DNA of 64,000 nucleotides from Geotalea sp. SG265 (GCF_022808985.1 NZ_JAKZFT010000002.1:248001-312000), one strand, 5' to 3'; counted from the stretch's first letter, positions 35,736 to 45,191 are shown. The notes: generated from the letters alone by a model not told the origin. Numbers and translations are program-made.

Positions 35736-36400
35736 TCGTCTCCTTCTCGTTCGACCACGGAGATCATACGCTGCAGAAACATCCCTTTTTCCAGTCCGTG
35801 ATCATCTGCCAAGCGGTACCGATAGTCGATTTTGTCGTAAAGCCGGTCAACGAGCAGGGAAAAGGTTTCCACAACCCCAGTCCCGTTGATGGCCGACGCC
35901 ATGGTCACCGGAATGCCCGTAGGCCCCCAGGTGCGGTGAATATCGCCCTCTTCGACAACAGTTTTCAGGTCCCGCTTGTTGAACTGGATCACCAAGGGAA
36001 GGGAGTCGATATTAAGCCCGACCAATGCCAGGTTGTTTTCAAGGCTTTCGAAGCTGGCCAGGTTGTTGGTGCTCTCCGAAAGCTGGGAATCGGCAATAAA
36101 AGCAACCCCGTCGGTTCGTTGCAATACCGCTTTGCGGGTGGCATCATGCCGCACCTGGCCGGGAACGGTATAAACCTTGATCTTGATCTTGAGGCCGCTG
36201 GGAGCGACGATGAAGAAGGGCAGCAGATCAAAATAGATGGTCCTGTCGTCAGTGGTATCGAGGACCATCAGGTCCCCACGCCCTTCATGGGGCAAAAGTT
36301 CGTGCAGCTGCAGTAGGTTTGTCGTCTTGCCGGACATGGCAGGGCCGTAATAAACGAGTTTGAGGACCATGCGCTGTTCTGATTCGTTGTATTCAATCAT
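35732..36400 (-). CDS. MglA-like small GTPase
   Basis: A 222-residue Ras-superfamily GTPase. The P-loop is YYGPAMSGKTTNL, followed by DTTDDRTIYFDLLP and VYTVPGQVRHDATRK (switch regions close to MglA), DGVAFIADSQ, and the base-specificity motif NKRDL. MglA proteins set cell polarity and control type IV pilus motors in Myxococcus and related bacteria. ATG 36400 starts a good family N-terminus; a TTG at 36445 in frame is less likely. It overlaps the soluble kinase gene by four bases. The usual GTPase-activating partner MglB (roadblock fold) is not in the window, so another operon member may fill that role. Confidence 0.92.
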   Translation of the reverse strand: MIEYNESEQRMVLKLVYYGPAMSGKTTNLLQLHELLPHEGRGDLMVLDTTDDRTIYFDLLPFFIVAPSGLKIKIKVYTVPGQVRHDATRKAVLQRTDGVAFIADSQLSESTNNLASFESLENNLALVGLNIDSLPLVIQFNKRDLKTVVEEGDIHRTWGPTGIPVTMASAINGTGVVETFSLLVDRLYDKIDYRYRLADDHGLEKGMFLQRMISVVEREGDE

Positions 36401-36441
36401 GTTGTAAATCCTGTTTCTGCCTTGAAGAATTTTCTGCTTTT

Positions 36442-37767
36442 TCAAGATCCGGTCTGGCCAGCAGGAACAAAGACGAACACTCCTTGGGCAGGAGGATCGA
36501 GCCGGTAATACCGCTTGAGGGAGTGGATCTTTGCCGCATCCAAAGTCGCTCCCTTGTTGAGAAGAAGCAGTCCGGTACCGCTGGTCACCTCCCGGGCCAG
36601 GACCATTCCAGGACAGAGGTCCTCCGGGTCCACTTGCTCTTCATGCAAGGATTGCTGGCCAAGGACGATATAGTGGCCTGTGGCCACATCCTGAATGGTG
36701 GAGAGCAGTTCCGGGTCAAACCAGCTCCCCGCCTTTTTCTTTACCTTCTCCATGACCGAGGCGATGGTAAAGGAGGCTCCCATCCGGGCGATCACTCCGT
36801 CTATGTAGTCGGCGACAGCGATAATGCGCCCCCCGAGGGGGATATCACCACCGGCAAGGCGGTCAGGAAATCCCGTGCCGTCGTAGTTTTCATGGTGGCA
36901 GCGAATCAACTGCCCCGCCGAACGGAGTCCCTCCACCACATCGACCACCGCCTGCCCCCGCACCGGGTGAAGGGTATACTCCGCCTGTTCCACATCACTA
37001 AGCAGCTCTGGATTCTTACCAACAATACTTGGTTCCATGCCAATCTTGCCGATATCATGGAGCAGAGCCGCGACCCGCACTGTTTCCACCTCTTCCGAGG
37101 TCAACAGGAGCTTGCGGGCCGACTCCTCAGCAACGGCGGAAACATTGCTGGAATGGCTCCGGGCCATGGGGTCGAGCAGACCGATGGCACTGGAAAAGGC
37201 AAGGATGGTATTCTGCCAGTTCCTGGTTGCGATCTCGCCGCTCAGGCGCAATTCTTCCATCTGCTGCCTGATGCGCATCGTCTGCTCCATGACCCGGCTT
37301 TTCAACCCCTTGTTCCACTCCTGCAGCTCGGCATTCTGCTGCTGGACCAGGGCGGAAAGCCGCTTGTTCTCCATGGTCATCCGGTAACGCTGGATGCCTT
37401 CGGTCAGGGTTTGCACCAGCATGCCGTCATCCCACGGCTTGGTGATGTAGCACGACGCTCCCCCCTTGTTGATGGCATCCATGGTGGCGTTAATATCGGC
37501 ATAACCGGTCAGCACCATGCGTATTGCCTCGGGAGCCACGCTTTTCGCCTGCTGCAGAAACTCCGCTCCGGTCATTCCAGGCATGCGCTGGTCGGAAAGG
37601 ATCAACGCAACATCAGGGTGCGCCTGCAGAATCTTGAGCCCTTCACTTCCCGAGTTCGCAGTTAACACTTGGATGTCGTCCTCTTCCAGCAGCAGCCGGG
37701 TAACAGCCCGGAGGATATTTTCTTCGTCATCGACGATAAGTAGAGTGTTCAGGTTCTTGGCTACCAT
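36442..37767 (-). CDS. Response regulator with HD-GYP phosphodiesterase domain (A)
   Basis: A 441-residue protein. The receiver (about 8-125) has LIVDDEEN, Asp in LILSDQRMPGM and KPW. A coiled linker (NAELQEWNKGLKSRVMEQ) leads to the HD-GYP domain (about 205-375) with AALLHDIGKIG and HHENYDGTGFPDR, the catalytic sets for c-di-GMP hydrolysis. An extra C-terminal domain (about 385-441; CPGMVLAREVTSGTGLLLLN) is a PilZ-like or beta-barrel tail common in this class. One-base overlap (TAATG) with the upstream HD-GYP gene. Hydrolyses c-di-GMP in response to the operon's kinases, by inference. Confidence 0.93.
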   Translation of the reverse strand: MVAKNLNTLLIVDDEENILRAVTRLLLEEDDIQVLTANSGSEGLKILQAHPDVALILSDQRMPGMTGAEFLQQAKSVAPEAIRMVLTGYADINATMDAINKGGASCYITKPWDDGMLVQTLTEGIQRYRMTMENKRLSALVQQQNAELQEWNKGLKSRVMEQTMRIRQQMEELRLSGEIATRNWQNTILAFSSAIGLLDPMARSHSSNVSAVAEESARKLLLTSEEVETVRVAALLHDIGKIGMEPSIVGKNPELLSDVEQAEYTLHPVRGQAVVDVVEGLRSAGQLIRCHHENYDGTGFPDRLAGGDIPLGGRIIAVADYIDGVIARMGASFTIASVMEKVKKKAGSWFDPELLSTIQDVATGHYIVLGQQSLHEEQVDPEDLCPGMVLAREVTSGTGLLLLNKGATLDAAKIHSLKRYYRLDPPAQGVFVFVPAGQTGS

Positions 37768-38735
37768 TATTCATTAACCCTCTGGGTCTGCTTTGCTGTG
37801 TCCAGTGTCTGAAAAAACAAATCCACCAACCGTCCTTCCAGGTGATTCCCTCGCATATCTCCCATGACTTTTCTTGCCTTTGCGAAACTCATGGCGGCCT
37901 TATATGGTCGTTCCGTCGTCAGAGCGTCGAAAACGTCGGCAACAGCAACTATCCGGGCTTCCAGGGGAATCGAGACCCCTTTCAGGCCGAATGGATACCC
38001 TGTTCCATCGAAACGCTCATGGTGGTGACGGATGATGTTGATCACGGTAGGGGACAGGCTGGCCTGCTGGGCCACATTGGCTCCCCATTCGGGATGCTTC
38101 CCGACAACGATCATTTCCTGCTCCGAAAGCATGCAAGAAGAATTAAGGATCGTCTCCGGCACGCCGATCTTGCCGCAGTCGTGCAGCCAACTGCCGTAAC
38201 GGATCTCCCGGGATGTCGTCGACGGAAGCCCCAGCATCTCGCATATATTAAGAGCATAGTCGGCAACCCGCTCACAGTGCCCGCGGGTATAATTGTCTTT
38301 CAGCGCTATGGTCTCGGCCAGGGAATGCAGAACACCCTCATCCTTTTGCCTGAGTGCGTCCCAGATACGGAAACGGGCAATTCCTTCGCTGACCGCCTGG
38401 TATAACTCCTCATTTACCCAGGGTTTAACGATGAATCTGAATACCTCGCCACTGTTGATCGCCTGCAGTGCCGTAGCCAGATCGGCATGGGCCGTCAGCA
38501 GACACTTGACGGTCTCCGGAGATTCTTCCTTGATCCGCGTCAAAAGTTCGATTCCTTTCATTTCGGGCATCATGTTGTCCGAAACAACAACGGCAAACCT
38601 TTTGTTGCGGCACAGGTTCAATGCCTCCACGGGGCTCCGGGTGAAAACGGTTTCCAGGCCGCTATCCGAGAAGACTCGCTGCAGTGCGTTTAGCACATGC
38701 TGTTCATCATCGACAAAAAGAATCGGTTCGCTCAT
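37767..38735 (-). CDS. Response regulator with HD-GYP phosphodiesterase domain (B)
   Basis: A 322-residue protein, shorter than its neighbour. The receiver (about 4-120) has FVDDEQHV, Asp in VVVSDNMMPEMKG and KPW, with AH where most relatives have GH or GY after the threonine loop. HD-GYP (about 140-310) has WLHDCGKIG and HHERFDGTGYPFG, so the metal-binding and GYP residues look intact. This is the RpfG layout: receiver plus c-di-GMP phosphodiesterase. Its stop overlaps the next gene by one base and its start overlaps the preceding gene by four (ATGA), so the operon is translationally coupled. Confidence 0.94.
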   Translation of the reverse strand: MSEPILFVDDEQHVLNALQRVFSDSGLETVFTRSPVEALNLCRNKRFAVVVSDNMMPEMKGIELLTRIKEESPETVKCLLTAHADLATALQAINSGEVFRFIVKPWVNEELYQAVSEGIARFRIWDALRQKDEGVLHSLAETIALKDNYTRGHCERVADYALNICEMLGLPSTTSREIRYGSWLHDCGKIGVPETILNSSCMLSEQEMIVVGKHPEWGANVAQQASLSPTVINIIRHHHERFDGTGYPFGLKGVSIPLEARIVAVADVFDALTTERPYKAAMSFAKARKVMGDMRGNHLEGRLVDLFFQTLDTAKQTQRVNE

Positions 38736-39535
38736 GCTGAAGGCTCTCCTGTCAGGACTATGACGATGGCAGGTGCTGTACTCCGATCCAAAGGGGCTGA
38801 GTCAGCACGCAACATCCTGCCGTCGGCGGCGACGCCGGTCCAGCTCTTCTCTCCTGCCAAAGCCCGGCCGATAAACCCACAGATATCGGCTGGGAGCACC
38901 TGGTCAATGGGCCGATTCAGGCATTCATCCCTGTCCTGGCCCAGTAGCAAGGCGGCAGCCTTGTTCATCTGCATGACCATGTCGGTGAGGACCGACAGCA
39001 CGCCAAAAGGAAGGCTATCCAATATTCTGGCAGGATCGAGGCCGTGAGGACTACCAGTCATGGTGATTTGTTGCTGATCAACTGCACAATGCAGCTGTTC
39101 CAAAGCCTGGGTCTTGGCATGGAGTTCTTCGGACAACTTGGCGTTTTCCCGATGAAGGGCGAACATCTCCACTGCCTTGGCAATGGTCATCTTCAGCTCA
39201 TCATCGTTCCAAGGCTTGGGAATGAACCGATAGATCTCCCCCTCGTTGATTGCCGCGACGACAGCTGCAGTATCCGCATATCCAGAGAGGACGATACGGA
39301 TGGTTTCCGGGCGGAGGCTACAGGCCTTCTTGAGGAATTCCACCCCGTTCATGCCGGGCATGCGATAGTCCGAGATGATCACCTGGATATTCTCACAGCT
39401 GGCAAGCCTCTCCAATCCCTCTTCCCCGGAAGAAGCGGTTATGACCTGGTAATTTTCATCAAGAAACATTCTTTCCACTGCACGGAGCACGTTCCGTTCG
39501 TCATCGACGCAAAGTATTCTCACCGTGTCGTCCAT
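38732..39535 (-). CDS. Response regulator with C-terminal PAS-like domain
   Basis: A 267-residue protein from ATG 39535, which has GAGGGG upstream. The receiver (about 5-125) has LCVDDERN, Asp in VIISDYRMPGMNG, Ser in place of Thr in VLSGYAD, and KPW. After a helical linker, a PAS-like domain (about 165-267) starts with ILDSLPFGVLSVLTDMVMQM and contains AAALLGQDRDECL-type (here AALLLGQDRDECLNRP) sequence. No enzymatic output is visible, so it may relay or sense a ligand. It follows the large kinase by five bases and overlaps the HD-GYP gene. Confidence 0.9.
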   Translation of the reverse strand: MDDTVRILCVDDERNVLRAVERMFLDENYQVITASSGEEGLERLASCENIQVIISDYRMPGMNGVEFLKKACSLRPETIRIVLSGYADTAAVVAAINEGEIYRFIPKPWNDDELKMTIAKAVEMFALHRENAKLSEELHAKTQALEQLHCAVDQQQITMTGSPHGLDPARILDSLPFGVLSVLTDMVMQMNKAAALLLGQDRDECLNRPIDQVLPADICGFIGRALAGEKSWTGVAADGRMLRADSAPLDRSTAPAIVIVLTGEPSA

Positions 39536-39539
39536 TCTG

Positions 39540-42500
39540 CTACCCCTCGACCGGAATACGGGTAGTGAAGGTCGTTCCCCGTCCCGGTTCACTGGTAACC
39601 TCTATCGTTCCTTTATGTTTATTGATAATGTCGAAACTTATGGAAAGGCCAAGCCCTGTCCCTTTTCCCACTTCCTTAGTGGTAAAGAACGGATCGAAAA
39701 TCTTGCCAATGACCTCTGGCGGAATCCCGCAGCCGGTGTCGCTAATAGCAATGCAGGCGGTCTTGTTCTCGCACCAGGTCGCAATCCTGATCTCGCCCTG
39801 TTGCTCGATTGCATGTGCGGCATTTATCAGGAGGTTGAGAAATACCTGGTTCAGCTGCTGGGGAAAACATTTGACGAGTGGCAATTCACCATAGTCCCGG
39901 ACCAACGATGCCTTGTACTTCAACTCGTTCCAAGCGATCATGATGGTGCTCTCCAGGCACTCGTGGATGTCAGCGTATTTTGCTTCCGCATCGTCGATGC
40001 GAGAAAAGGATTTAAGGTTCTGGACGATATGCTTAACTCGCTCGGCCCCCTCCATTGACTCGGACAACAGGCTCCGAGAATCATTGAGTATATAATCCAG
40101 TTTGTACTTGGTGCTCAGTTCGCTGATTTCTGCCCTGACGTCGGCAGGGGCAGTGTCGTTAATGGCAGCGCTTTGAGCGGCAATGAATCCCTGAAGCCGT
40201 TCCAGGTACTTGCCCATCGTTCCCAGATTGCTTGAAATAAAACCGATGGGGTTGTTGATTTCATGGGCAACACCCGCCGCAAGCTGGCCGATGGAAGCCA
40301 TCTTCTCGCTCTGCAGCAATTGTTTGTGGGTACTTTTCAAGTCTTCGTAAGCCTGGAGCAACTCCTGGGAAACCAGCTTGATCCGGGTCAGATCGTGGAG
40401 GGTTATGACCGCTCCGTCGGCGTCGCCGTATGGGTAGCAGCTCAGATGGAACCAGCGGTTGGTTGGAGCGTGATGGAACTCGGTCTTACTGCTGTCACGG
40501 ACGAAGGTAATACCGAGGGAGGCACAGATATCGGGCCAGTTGCTGGAAATGAGGGTAGCGTAGGGGATGCCGCAAAATTCCATGAACGACTTGTTGCAGC
40601 GTCTGATATTGTCCTGGTCGTCTATGAGGACGATCATGTCATCGATGCAGTCCATGGTTTTTTCCCACTCCCGCTTGCCCTGCTGCACCAGCGTGAACAG
40701 GTTGCGGAGCTCTTCATGTTTTTGCACCAGCTCAGTCTGCTGCTTTTTCAGAACGCGCTCGTTTTTTTTCAGCTCGGTAATATCATCCTTGGCAATAACG
40801 AGGTTGGTTATTATCCCATCCGGATTCGTCACCGGCATCACCGTGACAGTCTGCCAAAAAGAACTTCCATCTTTCTTCCGGCTCTTGAGCTGCCGTTGCC
40901 AGGTATTGCCCTCAGTCACCGTCTGCCACACTTGCTCGTACAACTGCGGTGATTGTTGTTCCGGATCTAGAACCGACGGTTTTCGCCCCAGTATCTCCTC
41001 TTCGGTATATCCGGTAATTTCGCAGAATTTCCGATTCACATACTGGATAGAGCCTTCCATATCGGTGATGATAATTGAGCTGGCGCTTTGATTGATCGCC
41101 TGGGAAAAGAGCCTCATGCTCTCCTCTGCCAGCTTCCGTTCCGTCATATCGTAAACCGTTTCGACGACGGCGATCTTTCTGCCGTCGCTGAAGATGGGGG
41201 CCGCATCGAAGATAAGGTAGCGTTTTTTCCCATTGAGCATTTCAAACCACTGCTCGCAACGGATAGATTCCGGATTGCCGGGATCGCAGGAACAATGGTC
41301 GTACCAGCGATCTATACCCACTTCCTCACCATCCAGGAGGAGATCGCTCAAAGTCGGCCGCTGTTCCTTGTAGAACGGCTGCCAATGCAGGTTCGTTCCG
41401 ATGATCTCTTCCGGCTGACACCCTGTAAGATCGGCCATGGCTCGGTTCCAGGCAATAACCTTATGATCGGCATCGATAACAAAAACTGGCGTCAGTATGC
41501 TCTCGACGATGCTTTCGCTGAAGGCCCGCTGTTCATTCAGCTTCTGATCCAATGCTATTCTGTTGGTGATATCTCGGAAACCGGCGCGGATGGCGCTGTA
41601 GCTGCCGTCCTCGGCGGAGACCGTATGGCAGACATGGTTGAACCAGCGAATTTCCCCGGTCTTGGTGATGATCCTGATATCGATAGGGCCACAATGCCCA
41701 TCTTCGTCCCTTGCATCCCGGTGATGGAGCCATGTCTCCAGATCATCGGGATGAATGAGCCCATCCACTAAACGGGGGGTATTATAGAACTCCTCTTCCG
41801 TATAGCCGGTCAGTTTAAAGCAGTTACCAGACACATAGCGTACAGACTGGTCAGGATTGAGCAGAAGGGCCAGTTCCGAAGTGAAATCTGCGAGAATCTT
41901 GTATAGCTCCCGGTTCTCGTAGAGCAGTTCCTGCTTTTCGTCCATCTGGTCAATCATGTCGTTGAAGGCTGCCGCCAAAGAATCAAGTTCATCGTTGGTA
42001 TGAAACTGAATGAATCGGTCTCTATCCCGTTTTGTCTGCATCTCCTTCACGTGGGTGGTCAGCTTAACCACGGGGCCGATGATTTTTCCGGTCACCAGAC
42101 ATGAAATGACTACAGATGCAACAAGACCAAGGCAGAAGATGGCGGCCAGGAAATAGTTGATCCTGGTTATGGGTGCATAGGCTTCGGCGAGGGGATAGTG
42201 GACGGCGACAATCCAGTCTGCATTGACCAGCTGTTTGAAGGAAGAGATCCCTTTGACGCCGACATAGTTAGCATTTTCCATGGTGCCGGTAAAGCCGCTG
42301 CCGATGGCCAAGTCGAGCCCATGGTTTATTCCCGGATTAAGAGCCTGGGCGATCCATTTCTGGTCTGGATGCATGATCATCATGCGCTTCTTGTTGATCA
42401 GGTAGATGTATCCCGTCTGGCCAATCCGCATTTTATTCAGATCGGCAAGGTAGCTGCCCTTCAGCAAATAATGTGAGCCGGCAAGGATGCCGATGATCCT

Positions 42501-43004
42501 GCCGCTACGGGTAATCGGAACACTCATGGTAACCATAGGCTGGAGCGAAGGAGCGGCAGACATGTATGGATCGGAAAGAAAAGGTTTACCGGTTTTCAGA
42601 GGAACGGAAACATAATCCCTACTGAGGAGGGACCCGTGAGGAGCTGTTCGGGGCATACCTGCGGTTGTCGTTTCCGCAATAAGCCTTCCATTGAGGTCGA
42701 TAATGCGCAGGCCGCCATTGAAGTGCTTTGTGTCCGGCCACGTAGTTAGAACTTTTTCGACGGCTGCACCATTTCCAAGGCCGTTGTCAGGTAAATTTGT
42801 CGCCATCTTCTCCAGCATTTCCCGTGAATGGGCCACGTCCTCGTCCAACTGCTCCGCGACCAAGGAAAGGATCGCGTACTGGTGCTTGCCGATCTCACCC
42901 TTGAGTACTTCAACCACGTAATCATGGCCGATGACACTGATCACCCCCAGCAGAAGCGAAACGAAGACGGAAATGAGGATGGTGGTTTTGGTTTTGATGC
43001 TCAT
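39540..43004 (-). CDS. Membrane sensor histidine kinase, dCache-HAMP-PAS
   Basis: A large kinase of about 1154 residues. An N-terminal membrane helix (ILISVFVSLLLGVISVIG) precedes a periplasmic dCache domain (about 35-280, with PYMSAAPSLQPMVTMSVPI and WIVAVHYPLAEAYAPI), a second helix (YFLAAIFCLGLVASVVIS), HAMP, and about four PAS domains (SVRYVSGNCFKLTGYTEEEF; FVIDADHKVIAWNRAMADLT; IIITDMEGSIQYVNRKFCEI; a shorter one at IVLIDDQDNIRRCNK). The kinase core has AAGVAHEINNPIGFISSNLG, NLLINAAHA, DTGCGIPPE and FFTTKEVGKGTGLGL. I chose ATG 43004, just before the membrane helix; ATG 43091 is possible. First gene of the signalling operon; it probably senses a small organic ligand outside the cell. Confidence 0.93.
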   Translation of the reverse strand: MSIKTKTTILISVFVSLLLGVISVIGHDYVVEVLKGEIGKHQYAILSLVAEQLDEDVAHSREMLEKMATNLPDNGLGNGAAVEKVLTTWPDTKHFNGGLRIIDLNGRLIAETTTAGMPRTAPHGSLLSRDYVSVPLKTGKPFLSDPYMSAAPSLQPMVTMSVPITRSGRIIGILAGSHYLLKGSYLADLNKMRIGQTGYIYLINKKRMMIMHPDQKWIAQALNPGINHGLDLAIGSGFTGTMENANYVGVKGISSFKQLVNADWIVAVHYPLAEAYAPITRINYFLAAIFCLGLVASVVISCLVTGKIIGPVVKLTTHVKEMQTKRDRDRFIQFHTNDELDSLAAAFNDMIDQMDEKQELLYENRELYKILADFTSELALLLNPDQSVRYVSGNCFKLTGYTEEEFYNTPRLVDGLIHPDDLETWLHHRDARDEDGHCGPIDIRIITKTGEIRWFNHVCHTVSAEDGSYSAIRAGFRDITNRIALDQKLNEQRAFSESIVESILTPVFVIDADHKVIAWNRAMADLTGCQPEEIIGTNLHWQPFYKEQRPTLSDLLLDGEEVGIDRWYDHCSCDPGNPESIRCEQWFEMLNGKKRYLIFDAAPIFSDGRKIAVVETVYDMTERKLAEESMRLFSQAINQSASSIIITDMEGSIQYVNRKFCEITGYTEEEILGRKPSVLDPEQQSPQLYEQVWQTVTEGNTWQRQLKSRKKDGSSFWQTVTVMPVTNPDGIITNLVIAKDDITELKKNERVLKKQQTELVQKHEELRNLFTLVQQGKREWEKTMDCIDDMIVLIDDQDNIRRCNKSFMEFCGIPYATLISSNWPDICASLGITFVRDSSKTEFHHAPTNRWFHLSCYPYGDADGAVITLHDLTRIKLVSQELLQAYEDLKSTHKQLLQSEKMASIGQLAAGVAHEINNPIGFISSNLGTMGKYLERLQGFIAAQSAAINDTAPADVRAEISELSTKYKLDYILNDSRSLLSESMEGAERVKHIVQNLKSFSRIDDAEAKYADIHECLESTIMIAWNELKYKASLVRDYGELPLVKCFPQQLNQVFLNLLINAAHAIEQQGEIRIATWCENKTACIAISDTGCGIPPEVIGKIFDPFFTTKEVGKGTGLGLSISFDIINKHKGTIEVTSEPGRGTTFTTRIPVEG

Positions 43005-43145
43005 GCTGACGGTCTTCACTGAAGTTCCCCGTAAAAGGCCCCGATTCCATTGCGTCGTCTGGGGCGACAAAACGTTATCTGCTTGGAACATCTATCGGTT
43101 AGGGCAGGGAGAAACTTTAGCCGGTGAATTATTCGACGAAGGGCC

Positions 43146-43309
43146 TAACAAGTTGTTGAAAAACGCCATGAGGACCCACAGGGCCTAAAGAGGCCGCTAT
43201 GCAAGGCTCAAGCGAGCGAGGGGACGAGGCGTACTCTAGGTACGTTGAGTTTCCGAGCGAGCGGCAACGCAGCAGAGTGACCCCGCAATTGTTTTTCAAC
43301 AACCTGCTA
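43146..43309. repeat. REP/MITE-like intergenic element with 19-bp terminal inverted repeats
   Basis: Left end TAACAAGTTGTTGAAAAAC (43146-43164) matches the complement of the right end GTTTTTCAACAACCTGCTA (43291-43309) at 17 of 19 bases. The inside is GC-rich and partly self-complementary around GCGTAC/GTACGT, and has no ORF. Similar TTGTTGAAAAAC-bounded intergenic repeats are common in Geobacter genomes as I remember them. It sits between the divergent kinase and CheY-like genes. Confidence 0.8.
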
Positions 43310-43368
43310 AAGTTGGCGGCGCAAATGCCGAAGGAAGTAACAGACGGGCATATCAGCGACGGAGAGAA

Positions 43369-43767
43369 ATGATGAAAATTCTACTTGTGGATGACAGCTT
43401 TATTACTAGGCAGTGGATCAAGGACACGCTCTCTCCGTTGGGGGATTGCGATATAGCAGCCAACGGAGAGGAGGCAATATTAGCTTACAAACTGGCCTTC
43501 GAGGCGCAGAAACCATATGACTTGATCTGTATGGATATGATGATGCCGGTCATGGACGGTACCCAGGCACTGCGATCCATCAGAGCCATAGAGCAGGCAT
43601 CGAGAATCTCAGCTGTTCATCAGGTCAAGGTCATCATGATAACAGCTTGTGATGATCCCAAGACTCGAATGGATCCTACTTTCATGAACAAATCCACTGC
43701 CTTTTTGGTCAAACCATTTACCGCTGAAGACCTTCTGCAGGAAATCATAAACCTGGGTATCTACTAG
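43369..43767 (+). CDS. Single-domain response regulator (CheY-like)
   Basis: A 132-residue receiver without output domain. It has LLVDDS, phosphoacceptor Asp in LICMDMMMPVMDG, Thr in IMITACDD and Lys in LVKPFT. Unlike the five receivers of the neighbouring operon, it has KPF rather than KPW and MDMMMP rather than SDxRMP, so it belongs to a different branch. It is divergent from the large kinase, with the repeat element between them. Two adjacent ATG codons (43369 and 43372) follow GGAGAG; the first is annotated. A role as phosphate carrier or motor-binding regulator is possible. Confidence 0.92.
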   Translation: MMKILLVDDSFITRQWIKDTLSPLGDCDIAANGEEAILAYKLAFEAQKPYDLICMDMMMPVMDGTQALRSIRAIEQASRISAVHQVKVIMITACDDPKTRMDPTFMNKSTAFLVKPFTAEDLLQEIINLGIY

Positions 43768-44006
43768 GAGCTTTTTCTCGTCCTCCCTTGAAGCAGCTTG
43801 GCGACATGCCTTCCGAACTCAATGGCTCCATTGCCAAGTGTTTCATTCTTTGCTTCAATGCCACTAGATTTCTGGTCAGCAGAGGCAATGGCTTTTTGCT
43901 GACGATCCTGCCTACCATCCTGTCTCTGGTGCCTCCTTGATGCCCGCAGGGATTCTGTTACACTAGGGGAAGGTTTCCTGCCCTGACCTTAACCCGTGAG
44001 GGTACC

Positions 44007-45191
44007 ATGAGAATAATCAGCTCTGTCCTTTGTCTGATCCTGCTCTGTCTTTCCGTTACTGGTGCCATGGCCGAAGAGTATACCGCCGACCAGGCCCATG
44101 AGGCGGGAGGAGAATTCTTCACCGCCGAAGAATTGGAGGACCTGCTCGCCCCCATTGCCCTGTATCCCGACCCGTTAATTGCCCAGATATTACCCGCAGC
44201 GACCTTCGTCGACCAGATCGATGAAGCAGCTCGATTTGTCAGGCAATATGGAGAATCGGCACGGATTGAAAATCAGCCGTGGGATGTGAGCGTCAAGGCT
44301 GTTGCCCATTACCAGACCGTGCTGTTCATGATGGACAGCAAATACGATTGGACCGTCTCTCTTGGGCAAGCCTTCGTCAATCAGGAGCAGGAGGTGATGG
44401 ATACCATTCAGCGGTTGCGAGCCGAAGCAAAGACAGCCGGAAGCCTTGTTTCCACCCCTCAGCAGCAGGTGCTCGTTGAGGATCAACTGATCCGCATAGT
44501 GCCTGCCGAGCCGGAGGTCATCTACGTGCCCCAGTACGACCCGGTCGCCGTATATACGGAGGAGCTCTATCCCTCCTATGGATTCATCTCCTTCGGCGTC
44601 GGCTTCGGCATCGGTGCCTGGTTGAACAGGGATTGCGACTGGCACCGACATCGCATCTACTACCATGGCTGGCGCGGAAGAGGGTGGATTAACCGGGCGC
44701 GGCCCTACATCAATATCCGTAATCGCACTTACATTAACAATCGGCTCAGAGATATCCGCATAAACCCCAGAATCGTACAACGCGACACCATCCGGTATCG
44801 CAATGAGTTGCGCAGGGAACGGGGCACCGTACCCCGCACGCCGACTGCCCGTCCCAGTCGAAACAGGGTTGCTCCTCAAGCTGTTCCTGCTCCAGGACCT
44901 GCTTCCCCAACGCAAAGAAGAACCTTCGACCGCCGAATACAGCGGGGAACTGAAGCGCCGTACACCGGTTTCGGCGGCTATGGCAGCGAACGTGAATTGC
45001 GGACCTACCGCCAGCGCGGCAGGATGAGCCGTGATACCATTCATCAATTAAACCGACAGCCATTGACAACTACCGGGCCTGGAGTGCAGGGCACAAGAAC
45101 TATGCCGCGCTCTGCACCTGCACCATCCATAAGATCTGCCCCCCGCGCTCCTGCCACATCCGGTGGGGAACGTCCGACCAGGCAGCGATAA
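44007..45191 (+). CDS. DUF3300 secreted protein
   Basis: A 394-residue exported protein. The signal peptide is SVLCLILLCLSVTGAMA. The DUF3300 domain (about 40-215) opens with LEDLLAPIALYPDPLIAQIL and includes QPWDVSVKAVAHYQTVL and EPEVIYVPQYDPVAVY. A short glycine-rich hydrophobic patch (GFISFGVGFGIGAWLN) is followed by a tail with very high Arg content (over 40 Arg in the last 170 residues) and many Pro, probably disordered and strongly basic. GTGAGGG lies before the ATG. Function unknown; it is paired with a DUF2950 gene 44 bases downstream, a recurring association. Confidence 0.9.
   Translation: MRIISSVLCLILLCLSVTGAMAEEYTADQAHEAGGEFFTAEELEDLLAPIALYPDPLIAQILPAATFVDQIDEAARFVRQYGESARIENQPWDVSVKAVAHYQTVLFMMDSKYDWTVSLGQAFVNQEQEVMDTIQRLRAEAKTAGSLVSTPQQQVLVEDQLIRIVPAEPEVIYVPQYDPVAVYTEELYPSYGFISFGVGFGIGAWLNRDCDWHRHRIYYHGWRGRGWINRARPYINIRNRTYINNRLRDIRINPRIVQRDTIRYRNELRRERGTVPRTPTARPSRNRVAPQAVPAPGPASPTQRRTFDRRIQRGTEAPYTGFGGYGSERELRTYRQRGRMSRDTIHQLNRQPLTTTGPGVQGTRTMPRSAPAPSIRSAPRAPATSGGERPTRQR

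Noticed and set aside
36484-37665. 393-codon plus-strand frame
   Set aside because: Antisense to the receiver-HD-GYP gene, low-complexity composition, no ribosome site or family motif.
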